A stretch of 64,000 bases of DNA from Cymbidium sinense (GCA_021442155.1 JAKCPB010000366.1:248001-312000), one strand, 5' to 3'; counted from the first letter of the stretch, positions 1 through 11,282 are shown. Made by a program: numbers and translations. The notes: generated from the letters alone by a model not told the origin.

Positions 1-352
1 GAGGTGTTGGTGGATATGGAGGTGGAGGTTATGAAAGCGGAAGGAGTGACAAAGGTTACAGTTGTGGTGGTGCAAAGGGAGAGATCAGGGAAATGATGGC
101 AGATTCGCTACTCAAGAGGCGGAGGTGGTTCTGATGGGAACTCGAGAAACTAAAGGATGGTTGATCCAATCTACTACATATGGAACTATGTCTTTATAGT
201 AGAGGCAGTTCTAGTTATCTAGGGCTTTTGATTTGCTCTATGCATGCTCATTTTTTATCTATATCATTGCTTATGTCTTAGAAAACTTGGTGTGCTACTT
301 GGTTGATGAAATCAAAAAGAAGAAATGTTGAATCTGAATTTGTTCTATATTA
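1..352 (+). pseudogene. 3' fragment of a glycine-rich RNA-binding protein retrocopy (copy 1)
   Basis: Positions 3-110 translate as a glycine/tyrosine-rich tract (GVGGYGGGGYESGRSDKGYS, then CGGAKGE). After a frameshift near 110, positions 114-153 read GGGGSDGNSRN and stop, close to the GGGG..DGNWRN-type C terminus of plant GRP7/GRP8-like RRM proteins. Positions 154-345 resemble a 3' UTR and end in an A-run that continues directly into telomeric repeats. The RRM domain would lie left of the window. Related copies sharing the 3' UTR phrases (for example TTTGCTCTATGCATGC) occur near 13.9, 15.9, 45.8 and 48.5 kb. In the intact family these proteins bind RNA and act in stress and clock-linked RNA processing; this fragment cannot. 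The gene family is fairly secure; which paralogue gave rise to it is unknown. Confidence 0.72.
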
Positions 353-655
353 AAAAAAACCATAAACTCTAAACCTTAGACCTAAACCCTAATCCCTAAA
401 CCCTAAAAACCCTAAATCAAAAACTCTAAACCCTAAACCCAACACCTTAAACCCTAAACCCTACACCTTAAACCCTAAACCCAAACCTTAAATCCTAAAT
501 CCTAATTCATAAACCCTAAATGCTAAAACCCTAAACCTTAAACCTAAACTAACCCTAATTCTTAAACTAACCCTAAACACTAAACCTTAAACATTAAAAA
601 CCCTAAACCCTGAAGCCTACACATGAAACCCTAAACCCTAAACCCTAATCCCCAA
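353..655 (+). repeat. Telomere-type CCCTAAA array
   Basis: Mostly CCCTAAA units with one-base variants (CCTTAAA, CCCTAAAA, CCTAAA, TCCTAAA). It begins at the A-rich tail of the GR-RBP copy and stops where LINE-A begins. The unit matches the Arabidopsis-type plant telomere, with the C-rich strand on top. It is too degenerate to be a live chromosome end. Confidence 0.9.
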
Positions 656-769
656 TCATTCTAATTTGATTTCTCTCCCTAATATGCAAAATCATTTCAT
701 TAACCATCAATTACTTTTTACTCTGGGTGCTTTATTTTGTCGACCGTTGTAAATTGATCATGTAATGAC

Positions 770-1621
770 TATAAAATCTCATCCTTCAGTGGATAGAATC
801 CTTGTTGAATTGGACATTGCCAAGAAACACCCTAAAGAAATTTGGATGGGGTTTGAAAATTACAGTTACATGCAATGAATTGAATTTGAAAATTTCCATT
901 TCTTTTGTTCTCACTATAAAATCCTTTAGTATGGTAATCCTGAATGTTTTATTCTTCATCCTCACCTAAAAAAGAAAATCCCTGTTAAGGAAACTTCTAT
1001 TCCTAACCCTAGGCCAATCACTATTAAATATCAAAGAGCTACTTCAAAAAATTGATTTTTTTTAATGTTCTAAACAAGGTTGTTTTACCTCTTACTTCTT
1101 CTATGCAACTGAAGGCTTCTAATGTAGACAATAATAGTTTTTCTAAACTTTTGGATGATGATTTTGTTTCCTCCGATTCGATCCTTGCATCCTTACCGGC
1201 TTTGATTGATGAAAATGAAGCTTTAATTGAAAATATTAATGAGGATATTAATGTTATGAATCATTCAAATTCTATGGAGAATATGGTTTTGGTTCCTCAT
1301 GATAATCAGGTTGCAAAACTTGATTCTAATTTTCAAGTTCAAGATGATTTAACTTCTCAAAAAGATTTGGTTATATCTAATAATTTGGTTATTGAAGAAG
1401 AAGGGCTGAGTGTTTACACTTGCCTTCTTAATAAATTTGTTTATGCTCCCTCTCTTGCTATACCCGATGCTCATTTGCCTTTAATAAATTCTAATGTCTT
1501 GGAAGAAGGAGAACTCACTTATATACAAGAGACTTCTCCTAAATCTGTGACTAATGTTGCTAAATCCTTCTTAGATGATGATTATATGGAAAAAAAATGG
1601 TTTCTAAACTTATCATGCTAA
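770..1621 (+). pseudogene. LINE-A ORF1 remnant (DUF4283-like end, zinc knuckle, acidic tail)
   Basis: From 797 the sequence reads ILVELDIAKKHPKEIWMGFE, the conserved segment before the zinc knuckle of plant LINE ORF1 proteins. The knuckle (906-947) should be C-x2-C-x4-H-x4-C. Here the first and last Cys remain, but the second Cys and the His are Tyr and a stop codon lies between them, so metal binding is lost. A 189-codon open stretch (1052-1621) follows; it is acidic and Asn/Ser-rich, with an NKFVYAP motif also seen as NKFVYVP in LINE-C near 36470. ORF1 proteins of this type bind element RNA. The open tail has no independent domain and is best read as ORF1 sequence rather than a host gene. 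Confidence 0.75.
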
Positions 1622-1714
1622 TAAGACAAAGAATGTTAAACTTTTCCATCCCAAATTGTTAAAAAGACACTAGATTTACTGTGCCCTTCCTCTCCTCTCT
1701 TAATTAACCTTTTC

Positions 1715-2473
1715 TTGACACTATTTTATTTCCTTATGTTTAATTTTCTTATTTGGAATGTTAGAGGGATCGATACGCTCTCTATTCATAATTGTATTAG
1801 AAATCTTTGTCAAATTCATAATTTTTCTTTACTTATTATTTTGGAGCCTCTTATTCAAGTTAATAATATTAACCATGTTGCGAGAATGATTAGTTTCAAT
1901 AATTTTTTCTCTAATGTTAGTAATAAGATTTGGTGTTTTTGGAATGATTTTGTTAATGTTTCTATTCTTGTTGATTTTCAATAAGTAGTCAATGCTTAAA
2001 TATCTTATGGTGATTATTGTGTTTTGGGATCTTTTGTTTATGCATCTTGTAATAGATCTGGTAGAAATCTTCTTTGGGACAATTTGAGGAATTTTGCTAC
2101 ATCTATCAATAAACCTTGGTTTGTTGGTTGGGATTTCAACATTATTTTATTCTCTTCTGAATGAAGTGGTGATTGCTTTCCTAATATTCATTCCATGGTA
2201 GAATTTTCTAATATGATCCTTGATTGTAATTTGATTGATATTGGTTTTAAGGGTTCTAATTATACTTGGCAAAACTCTAGAATTTGGCAAAGGTTGGACC
2301 AGATTCTTTTTAATACTCATTGGATTACTCAATGGCTTATTACTTCTATAGATCTTTTAAGTAGGACCTTATCTAATCATGCTCCTCTTTTGCTTTCTAT
2401 TAAAGATAATTCTAATATATTAAAGAATTTCTCTCTTTTTAGATTTTAAAACATGTGGATTCAGCATATTAAT
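1715..2473 (+). pseudogene. LINE-A ORF2 endonuclease domain, broken
   Basis: An AP-endonuclease-like N terminus with LIWNVRGI at 1748-1771 (Asn of the metal site present) and the Glu of LLIILEP further on. A stop at about 1982 ends the first open piece. The C-terminal half resumes at about 2195 with FKGSNYTWQNSR, RLDQILFN and then SNHAPLLLSI. The family normally has SDH at this last position; here the Asp is Asn (2371-2379), which should remove catalysis. The domain nicks target DNA to start reverse transcription. Its continuation lies beyond the insertion, at 10306. Confidence 0.82.
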
Positions 2474-3156
2474 GTTGACCTCACTTTTGGAGTGAGTTCT
2501 CCACCTTCTCTTCTTAGACCTAGGGATCTTCTAGACACTAAGACTTCCTTAGTCATAAGACACTTCTAGTGATTAGGTGAACACTTACACTAAACTTAGA
2601 GACTTAGAAGGGTTAATCATAGGATTAGGCTATGCCTTAGGGATTAAGGAGACTTACCTACTCTATAGCCTAAATTCGACATGTGTTCACCTTCTGAAAC
2701 CAAACCACAAATTCAATTCAAATATCAAAATCCAAATGAAATGATTGAATCCCATGATCAAATCAAAAATCAAAATCCTTCCTAAGCACTATGATTTATC
2801 TTATGGACTTAGTCTTAGCCAAATCCAAATCAATCCAAATTCAATTGATTTTCTCAAAGATTAATTCAACCCTTCAATCAATTTATCAAATTCGAACTCA
2901 AACTCAACTTCAAATCATGATCCAAACCTAAATACAAATCAAATCAAAACCAAATCAAAACCATTAAGCCAATTTCATGGACTTAGCCAAGTTCTACCTA
3001 AAATCAATCAATCCTTCAATCATCATTCCAAGTTCTACCTAAAATCACAATCAAAACCATCAAGTAAATCATTCATATTAGAATTCAAAATCAAATGCAA
3101 TTTTAGTCAAGTTTAAGCCTAAATTAAATCAAATCATGATTTGAATGTTAAGTTAG

Positions 3157-3196
<40 letters not shown>

Positions 3197-4221
3197 GATA
3201 ATAACAAACAATAAATTTTAATTTAACATACACAATCCATTTGAAATCTAAAATGAACTATAGAGAGAGAGAGAGAGAGATTAAACCAATTCTAAACATC
3301 AAAGAAAATTCATTCAGAATTAAATCAAAATAAAAATAAAAATAAATGATATATATATATATATATAATATTAATTATTAAATCAAAATAATTAATTTAT
3401 CAAATTATGAATCAATATTATCAACAATTATTAATTATAATTAAAATTATCTTATTTTATACACATAACTTATAAAATTTCATTCAATTAATTACTAACG
3501 TTATTAAGATTATGTAAAACTTTTTAGTTATCATTTATTTAAAAAAATCAAGTTTCACCAAATTTAAAAATAAGAAATTGAAAAAGACAGAACTATTAAA
3601 TGACCTACTCTTTGCAAATTTATGTGTTCATGAAAACACATAAAAATACAAAAAATAAAGAAATAAAAAGAGGAAATGTGGGATAAGTTGGGGCATGTAG
3701 GACAAAGTTGGCATCTCTCTCCCTCTCTCTCGGCTAGCAGAAAACACAACACACTAAGAAATAAAAAATGAGGCCCCATCCTTTTTCTCATCTCCCTTCA
3801 AGCAAGAGAAGCTGAAGCCCTCTCATTCCTACTTCACTTGAGAGTGGCTCTCCCATCCTAGCCGGGCCTAAAAAAATAAATAATTAAAAAATATCTCCGA
3901 GAACCTCTCCTCCGTTGGACACAAAGCTGAAAGCAAACTCTACCTCATGTCTATCTCTTACTCTCAACCATCTGAAGCCTAGCTGACCCTAGCAGCATCC
4001 ACATCTCCCTCTTCCTCTAGCAGTGATCTCTCTTCCATCACTTTCTCCAAAGCTGAGACACATAGTAGTATGCACCAAATAACTGATCAAGGCATCCTTG
4101 ATCCTAACTATGTAGAAATCACATGAGACATCCCATGAATTTTTTATTGATCGACTGAACCATGCCACTCTAGTGGCCAGTAAAATCTCCCTATGCCTCC
4201 ATCTTCTTTTGTAAAGACCGT
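2474..4221. other. Left arm of the 7.8 kb insertion, no gene recognised
   Basis: 2474-2700 is mixed-composition sequence near the left end. From 2700 to 3560 the DNA is A-rich with many ATCAAA/TCAAAT phrases. 3600-4000 is CT-rich on the + strand (TCTCTCTCCCTCTCTC near 3713-3728) and could be leader or 5' UTR sequence belonging with the downstream pseudogene, but nothing proves it. Short open frames on the minus strand here resemble no family I know. Confidence 0.4.
3158..3193. repeat. (AT)n microsatellite
   Basis: An uninterrupted AT dinucleotide run of about 36 bases inside the 7.8 kb insertion. A 20-base AG run follows at 3261-3280 and a second AT run at 3349-3366. Confidence 0.95.
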
Positions 4222-5150
4222 GACTTTCCAGCCCCAAATATCGGTCCCATTCTTCAGCGCTTCTCCCATTCCATCGTTGGTTGCAGAAGAACCCCTTCAA
4301 AGGTCTCTGCTGGATGGTTCTTTGGATTCAGTGTGAAGAAAGAATCCTTGCCTGAAATTATCAAGGTTGGTGATCTGGTCCTCCATGAGCCCGCCATTGA
4401 GGTCTCCTTTGAAGAGATCAGATCAGAGAAGATCCAGAAGATCATAGATGATATGATTGCGATTATGAGGAAGACCCCTGGTGTCGACCTCGCTGCTCCA
4501 CAGATTTATATTCCTTTAAGGGAAATGAGCTGAGTGGCCATGGAATTGGTGCAAGTATTGATCCAGAATAGTATGTCAGGGATTGAATTGCCTTGAAAGC
4601 CATCCTTAATGATCTGTATAGAAATTCCTAATCAAAGGCACTACTGGTAGTACTTGGAGGGTTCTTTAATGATCTATAGTGGTATGCTCAGCTTTTAGAG
4701 GCTTTTGAAATTAATGTTCTCAATGCCCTAACACATCATATATATAATCTGGGTGGAGATTATTATTCTTGAAGAAATAAAGAATACATTAACTACGCTG
4801 TTAAAGTGAAAGTGATGCACAAGACCATCGACCTTTTGATCTCTTGGTAATAATTAATCTAAAGCTTCAAAAGAAGGGAAGCAAAATAGCTTTATTCTTT
4901 GAAAGATGTTTAAGCGTTGATGGATTTAGAGCTATGGTAGAGCGACATCTGCAGGTGAAGGTCATAGGACACCATCATTTTTGGTCAACCTATCAAAATT
5001 ACTGCTTCTGGATGGATGGCTCGCATATTATAGCATGAGTTTGATCATCTGAATGAGACTATATATTTGGATATGATTGTTCTGAGAAAATTTAGAAAAG
5101 TCAAGAATCTAGATTTTCCTCTACCACTAGGATGCCTAAAGCCAGGTGTT
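4222..5150 (+). pseudogene. PDF1A: Peptide deformylase 1A pseudogene, interrupted by a heparanase fragment
   Basis: The translation follows plant organellar peptide deformylase, which removes the N-terminal formyl group from proteins made in mitochondria and plastids. Visible blocks are SAGWFFGFSVKKESLPEII (from 4302), SEKIQKIIDDMIAIMRKTPG, GVDLAAPQ (4480-4503), then after a 0.24 kb foreign segment [42 protein letters not shown], and finally [19 protein letters not shown] ending near 5150. All three active-site motifs are altered: GxGLAAPQ has Asp for Gly, EGCLS is ERCLS (4901-4915, Cys kept), and HECDH is HEFDH (5034-5048) with a TAG just before it. There are also frameshifts, one after VIGHHH. 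No introns are seen, as expected of a retrocopy or cDNA-derived capture. The upstream part (4222-4300) may be transit-peptide sequence but is weakly supported. Confidence 0.88.
4521..4758 (+). pseudogene. Heparanase-like (GH79) gene fragment inside the PDF1A pseudogene
   Basis: One reading frame of about 78 codons runs through the segment with four stops: GNELSGHGIGASIDPE, then IALKAILNDLYRNS, LGGFFNDL, WYAQLLEAF and LTHHIYNLGG. This follows plant heparanase-like glycoside hydrolases (GH79), where the Glu of GNE is the acid/base residue and THHIYNLG is a conserved later block. These are secreted or wall-associated proteins. The segment replaces nothing in the deformylase: PDF reads PLR before it and IIILEE after it. 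The left join reads TTTAAG then G, as at an exon junction. Only this one internal piece of heparanase is present. Confidence 0.78.
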
Positions 5151-7063
5151 TATGAGCAAGTGAGGAGGAAGCGAACCATAGGAGCAAACAAAAAGAATGC
5201 TAGCTGAAGTATTGATCTGACCTAACAAGCACCTCAATAGGGCTTTGTTTCTTCCAAATGAAGCCACCTATTGGTCGGAATCAACCAGACATTAGCTCTA
5301 GTGAGGTATAATTTTTAAACCCTTAGAAAGTCTTAGGGATCTCATATTTGATGTGTTGAATGCGAGCATCATTAAGATCCAACCTTTAGAGCCCGTGCAC
5401 TTTACTTTTTAATCCTTTCGGTGATAGTTAAGAGATAAAAGTAAGACTATTCATTTTATGTGTTTGAAGTGAATAGTTTTGATTAGGTTGAATGGCATAG
5501 TGATTTGATTCCACCTATCAAGCCATGATTAACTCATGGGCCATTTGATCTTTGATTGAATGATCATGATTAATCTAATATTTTATTTATTATTAAATTC
5601 AATCATATCTAAAAAAAGGAGTTAATCAATCTTTAGAATAAAAAAAGAAAGAAATAATATGTGATCAAATAATATCCAAAAAAATGTACAAATTAAATTG
5701 TCATAAAATCTAAGTAAAACTTAGTATAAAAAATAATTAACTAAACCAATAACATTATAAATATTATAATCAAATATAAAAAGTTGTTTGAACATAATTT
5801 ATGAAAGTCAATTATAAAAATCAATTTAATCTCTAATTATTTTATTTTGATCTTAAAAGTCAAAAAGAAAATTTAGTTATGAGACATATCCTAAATTATA
5901 ATTAATTTAACTATTAATTACAATTCACTAAGCTTTATTTGATTAGTTATTCATATAAAATATTGGAGGAAAATGATTAGGACTTCTTTCCTAATTGCTT
6001 CCTCTAATTTATTTCATTAAGAGAAGGGATTTATGGAATAGGATTGGGACCTCTTTCCTAACCCATTCCTTAAATCCATTTCATTCAGAGGATAATTAAT
6101 CAATTTCATAAGTTAAGTAATAGAAATTGATTAATTAATTATCAATTTCATTGATCTAATTAAAATGACAATCGTATCTGATCTTCATTAATTAATTCAT
6201 GGGTTTATCTTTAGGTGTTTAATAGCTTAAAGAGAGTTAATGAAATTATGATTTACCCATATGTGTGGGAAAATCATAAAAGTAATTAGTTAAGTTTCTT
6301 AATCTAATTAATCAATAATTATGACTAATTACATTAGGCCCTTTCATTTCTTAGGATCACTACAAGTCATTTTCTATGCATATCATTTTGGCTCATAATT
6401 ATTTAATTAATTACTTTAAAGCAACATACGTAAGGGTCAATTAGTGGATTTAATGCATATTACAACTTAATTAAGCCATAAAATCCACTTAATTACATTC
6501 AATTAAACTAAATCAATTCACAAACATGAGAATGGGTTAGGATCAGCAAACTTTTCTTTCATTTCATTAAATCAAATTGAAACATAAAAGTTAAAAGTGA
6601 AATAAGAAACTTTGGTTTGCTTGAAATGATTTTATTTGATATGATTACCCTTAGGAATTAATTTAATTGAAAAAAATTATGTGTTTATGTTTAATTATTC
6701 TTCTCTAATCATATTAAATATTGTATGTCATTTGGTTCATGCATTCATCTTTTGCAAAATTAACTAAATCAAATGGTTCCCTTTATGTCAAGCTTCCATG
6801 TGTTGTTTAATTTAATATATGTGACTATTATATTAAATCAAAGTTATTTTCAAACTTTATAAGTCAACTATAATATTTGGAGTGATAATAGTTATAATTA
6901 TTTATAAGCTTGCATGTCTTAGAACATGTGAATGGAGTTCTCTTTCTTTATCTATGGATTTACATAAAGTTTGAATGTTAACAAGTGTATAGTCCATTTG
7001 AAAATGGCACAACATTTGTTTGAATTCATTCATATGTATTTCTATGTTAGAATTTAGATAGAA
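5151..7063. other. AT-rich part of the insertion, no gene recognised
   Basis: Sequence with many ATTAATTA phrases and no open frame of note. Around 5962-6080 there is an imperfect direct duplication of about 60 bases: two blocks each read roughly GGA..AGGA, CTTTCCTAA, CATT/GCTTCC, TTTCATT and AGAG. No domain, RNA gene or terminal repeat was recognised. Confidence 0.5.
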
Positions 7064-7838
7064 CTTTAGCTCACATGTATAAATAATTCAATTGAAAGAA
7101 ATACTACTTTTGCATGATTTTCCATTCTTGTAGTGACTTGTACATTCATGTGTATTCAAGAATAGAGGGTATATCTAGTCTGGACATTCCAGGGATGCAA
7201 GGCTTTAAGTATCCCTTAGGTGGTCTTTACCTCACTCCCTTAGTTTAATAATGGCAAAGTATCTGCTTAAAACTTTTATACACTTGTATGTGCATTTAGC
7301 TAATGAATGAAAATCTCCTTTTCAACTTTATCTCACATGTATAAATAATTCAATTGAAAGAATACAACTTTTGCATGATTTTTCATTTTGTAGTCACCTG
7401 TACATTCATGTGTATTCAAGAATAGTGGATATATCTAGTCTAGACATTCTGGGAATGCAAGATTTTAAGTAGCCCCAAGGAGATTTTTACCTCACACCCT
7501 TAGTTCAAAGTATCCGCTTAAACTTTTATGCACTTCTATGTGGATTTAGCTAATGAATGAAAATATCCTTTTCAACTTTAGCTCACATGTATAAATAATT
7601 CAATTTAAAGAAAAACAACTTTTGCATGATTTTCCATTCTTGTAGTCATTTGTACATTCATGTGTATTCAAGAATTAGTGGGTATATCTAATTTGGATAT
7701 TCTGGGGATGTGAGGCTTTAAGTAGCCACCATGAGGTCTTTACTTAATTCCCTTAGTTTAATAATGGCAAAGTATTCACTTAAAAATTTTATACACTTGT
7801 ATGTCCATTTATTTAATGAATAAAAATCTCCTTTTCTA
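7064..7838. repeat. Three-unit tandem repeat, period about 250-262 bp
   Basis: TCACATGTATAAATAATTCA begins at 7071, 7333 and 7583. Each copy is followed in the same order by TTTTGCATGATTTT.CATT, TACATTCATGTGTATTCAAG, a TATATCTA segment, a TTTAAGTA segment, and AATGAATGAAAAT before the next unit. Units differ by scattered substitutions and small indels, so the array is old. It is noncoding. The repeat sits in the middle of the 7.8 kb insertion and may be part of its internal structure. Confidence 0.9.
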
Positions 7839-10305
7839 CAAATATACACATTTACATTCATCTTCTAAGTGTTCTAAAACATATTGTATGTGTAGGTATA
7901 TTTATTATTAACATCATATGCATGTTACGTGTGATGGAATGGAATGATTGAACATATGTCATGTGATAGTAATTCAATTGAATTAATCTGAAGATGTCTT
8001 TCATATTAAATAAGATTATTTAAAGTGAGCCTAAACTTAGGATTAAGTTAAAATGTGTAATAAGCCATTCACTAAAAAGAACTAAATCAAATTAACATGC
8101 TTTAAAAAGAAGTGGTTAAAGAAAGAAGGAAATTATCTTTTTCTCTCTTTATAACACTTAGTTGCTAAGTAATCAAAATGAAATAAAAGAAAACACAAAT
8201 TAAAATTCTCAAATCAATTAAATAACTTCAAGTGAAACCAACCCTTCATGTTAAATTAAATCTTTCTAAACCTAGAGAACTACAACTTTAATTCCTAGTA
8301 AGACATACCACACAAGCCCTAACACACATTAGAATTAAGTCACTACTTCTAGTTTTATGTTAGGTGATGCTTGGTATGATGTATATTTTGTTTGTGATGA
8401 TTGTAGACTGATGTTGGGTGTATGCTTCGCAGACTGGATGGTAGGTTGTGATTAGCTTAATCATGTTTTTTGCATGGGGTTATGCTTAAGGTATCGCTTA
8501 AAAATAAATATAAATGCTCTCTTTGCAGGTTGCATAAACCCCTATGCATATTCCAAGTTAGGATAGATGGGTTTGGTTACTCATGTGCAGAGTGCTAAGT
8601 CCAAATTTTGATATAATTGCTTGGGATTGTATGAATGTTAAACTAACCTTTATTTTATAGGAGTATTTAGAATAAATTTTCCTATACATAATGTAATTTT
8701 GCACTTAGGAATTAAGATTAGTGTTATGAAGGATAAGGATGAGCATTGGCTAGATGGATTTGTCTTGGAAGGCCATGTGATAACATTCTTTCATTATAAA
8801 TTGTAATTATTATTTTGTAATTTTGGGTTGTATAAGGGTAGATCTCTACCCATCTTTCGGGTTCTAATCAAGACGCCTTTTTTATTCTTTCATGATAGTT
8901 ATAGAAATTGGTTGATTTTGTTTAGATGTGTACTAGAAATGGCATGCTTTTCTTAGTTTCTTAAATGATTGATGTTTGAATGTGTGGCCTGAATACAATT
9001 AGGCTCTTAGGGAAAAATAAATATTTTACCCAACAATAACTCATAACTAAAGTTTTAAATAATTCATAATCTCACATAAAGTTTAGGCATTAAATCATGA
9101 TAATTAAAAGATTTAGCAACCTTTTAGCTGAATCTTGTATTTCTCACATCATGCATATATATTGCTTCACTCTTGCTAAGAGAGGGTATCCATCCTTGCA
9201 CGATTTGGGAAGGCTTGACCTTTGAGGGCCTCTCTTATGATAGAAAATACCTCTTTTCAGTTGATTTAGCCAATAATCTAAGTTCATCATGCATATAGAG
9301 ATACCAAATCCCCAAACCATTATCAAAATGAAGTGTCCAAAACCATATAAAATTTGAAAAGATTTGCATTTTTAGATTATGTCATTACTCATACCACTCA
9401 TGCTCTGGTCTCTTAGGGAGTGGGTTTAAGGACTTTTTTCTCTTTCTAAATTAATAATAGCCCAATTATCTTGTAAATTCTTACGACTTGCTTACATGGT
9501 TTTAAAATTATAGGAGGAGTTAGCTGGTGGCACTCCAGGCAGCTATAAGCCCAGTAGTCAGGTGGTTTATTCTTTCTTATGGAGGTAAACCTTATGCCCA
9601 TTTTTGCTTTTACTTAGGTCATTCTTTGGGTTATGCCAAAGCTCCCTTGATATAAGGTCTGAGGTTGCTATTTCCTGCAAGCTACTAGCATAAATTCACC
9701 TCTTAGCATTTTCACAACCTTGTGTATTGGATTATAAGTCCTAGCTTTCTAATAAAATGGCAATTTCAATAAAATTAACCTCTTCAACTTTAAACATATA
9801 AAGCCAAACCATATCATAGATTAGAATGCTCACTAGGCTTCCTAGTATCATGAGCATTTCTTGCTCATTCCCTTTGGCTTTGATAATAAGTCTTCTCTTT
9901 GAACAATCCCATTTGATTTTCCAATACAAAAAACCATTTGATTGTCTAGCCTTGAAATCTTTGGAGACCTTAATTTCTACTTTAATCGAGAGTATTCCTA
10001 AAGAATTTCCATTCATTTAGATGTAATTAATATTAACTATGGAGGCTTGTCTCCATAGGGAACTTAACAAACCTAGCATAAAATAAATCTTACTTTACTC
10101 TTCCATGTAAATAAGGGGAAAGATCTCTGGTATATTCGAAGAGCTATCAAGCCTTAGGAGTCCTTATTAGGTGATTAGGTCCATTATAGGGTGATGATTT
10201 CTATCTTTGAGGTAGTACATCATTCTTTAATGTTATATTCGATTACTTCAATAAGTACCCCCTAAGATCTACGTGGTGTCATACACCTCAAAAGTAAACA
10301 CCATA
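7839..10305. other. Right arm of the 7.8 kb insertion, no gene recognised
   Basis: AT-rich unique sequence. Open frames near 9144-9326 and 9741-10020 are short, occur on both strands over the same bases and resemble no family I know. No poly(A) tail or LTR-like duplicate of the left end is visible. The last 25 bases contain the inverted-repeat partner of the left end. Confidence 0.45.
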
Positions 10306-11282
10306 ATTAATTTTTTTTAATGTTGTGGCTAATAATTGGAAAGCTTCGTTACATCCTGATAATTTGATTAGGGGGACAAATATGCTCTTGTTTAAACTGA
10401 AATGACTCAAAAAAATCTAGTTTGGTAGAATAAGCATTATTTTAAATTGCTTTTTGTTGATATCAAGGATATGGAAAATTTGGTTTGTGATCTTGAAGTT
10501 TCTTTTATGACGGAACCTTCCAAGATTATGGACTTGAATGAGGCAAAGGATAAACTTGTTAATTTTCAAAATATGGATAAAACTTATTAGCATCAAAAAG
10601 TTGATAGTAAACATATTACAGATGGTGATAGGAATACTAGGTATTTATATGCTTTAGTTAATAAAAAGTGACCTTTAAATAATATTAATAAAATTAAAAG
10701 TGACAATGGAGAATGGATTATAGAGAATAATGATATTAAGGATTCAATTATTAATTATTTTAAAAATATGCTTAATAAGAGTTTCTCTTATGAAGCTATT
10801 TTTAAATCACACTTGATTCCTTCTATTATTACTAATGATGACAATGCTTTGTTTACTATTTTGGCTAATGAAGATGAAAATTTTAAAGCTCTTAATATCA
10901 TGAAAATAGATTTTATTAATGGACCAAAGGGTTTCACTAATCAATTATTTCAAAAATGTTAGTTCATTATTAAAAATGATTTGATTGATGTTGTTGTTGA
11001 TTTCTTTAATGGTAATCCTTTTCCTATATATTTTTTTAGCACTTCTATTATTATCATACCTAGTAAATATAATCTAGACTATTGGAGTGAATTTAGACTT
11101 ATTAGTCTTTGCACCTTCTTAAATAAGCTAATTTCCAAAATTATTGCCAACAGGCTTACTCCTCTTCTTCATAAGATTATCTCTCTCAACCTAACTAGTT
11201 TGGTTTGAGGTAGATCTATTTTTTATAATATTTTACTTGCCCAAGAATGTATTCATGATTTAGATGCTAAGACTAGAGGTGG
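10306..11282 (+). pseudogene. LINE-A ORF2, linker and N-terminal reverse transcriptase, truncated
   Basis: Continuation of LINE-A after the insertion, matching LINE-B from about 21170. DGDRNTRYLYALVNKK (10620-10670) is the conserved DGDxNTxYFH-type segment before the RT. The RT follows with ISLCTFLNKLISKIIANRL, TPLLHKIISLNLTSLV and GRSI. The homology ends abruptly at about 11282, just before the first catalytic Asp motif, and is replaced by TAAA-rich repeat. Stops and frameshifts are frequent, and the whole catalytic palm is missing. Confidence 0.82.

Larger units (their letters stand above)
656..2473 (+). mobile_element. LINE-A, left part: truncated ORF1 and start of ORF2
   Basis: A plant L1-type non-LTR retrotransposon copy that starts inside ORF1 immediately after a CCCTAAA array and is cut at 2474 by a foreign insertion; it resumes at 10306. 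Order: remnant of the DUF4283-like ORF1 region (about 665-900), zinc-knuckle remnant (906-947), acidic ORF1 C-terminal tail (1052-1621), spacer, then the ORF2 endonuclease (about 1733-2473). LINE-C at 35.6-43.8 kb is a diverged relative with the same order: compare LPNMQNHF here with LPNMRIHY in LINE-C at 36155, and LVELDIAKKHPKE with LVEIDITKKHPKE. ORF1 and ORF2 are both broken, so the copy is dead. Confidence 0.85.
2474..10305. mobile_element. 7.8 kb insertion in LINE-A carrying captured gene fragments; family unknown
   Basis: LINE-A reads into this block at 2473 and continues after 10305; the LINE-B counterpart (21160-21190) is uninterrupted there. ATTAAT stands on both sides (2468-2473 and 10306-10311), a candidate 6-bp target duplication. 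ACTTTTGGAGTG begins 9 bases inside the left end, and the complement of the right end carries ACTTTTGAGGTG 10 bases inside, so 10 of 12 bases match as a subterminal inverted repeat. The block has no telomeric repeats and no transposase, reverse transcriptase or integrase that I can recognise. I see no long terminal direct repeats or primer-binding site, which argues against an LTR element. A non-autonomous DNA transposon with captured host sequence fits best; the superfamily is not determined. Confidence 0.6.

Noticed and set aside
353..655. A true chromosome end
   Set aside because: The array is short, degenerate and bounded by a gene fragment and a LINE; no long perfect CCCTAAA run exists anywhere in the window.
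1052..1621. 189-codon open frame as a possible host gene
   Set aside because: It lies exactly between the LINE ORF1 zinc knuckle and the ORF2 endonuclease and shares NKFVY.P with LINE-C, so it is the ORF1 tail.
3989..4445. Minus-strand open frames opposite the peptide deformylase pseudogene
   Set aside because: They are shadows of the plus-strand PDF1A coding sequence and show no domain of their own.
2474..10305. LTR retrotransposon
   Set aside because: No direct terminal repeats, primer-binding site, polypurine tract or gag/pol similarity was found; TG..CA ends with a 5-bp duplication do not fit the flanks.
2474..10305. Helitron capture of gene fragments
   Set aside because: The left end is not TC, and no hairpin with CTRR is seen at the right end; a duplication flanks the block, which Helitrons do not make.
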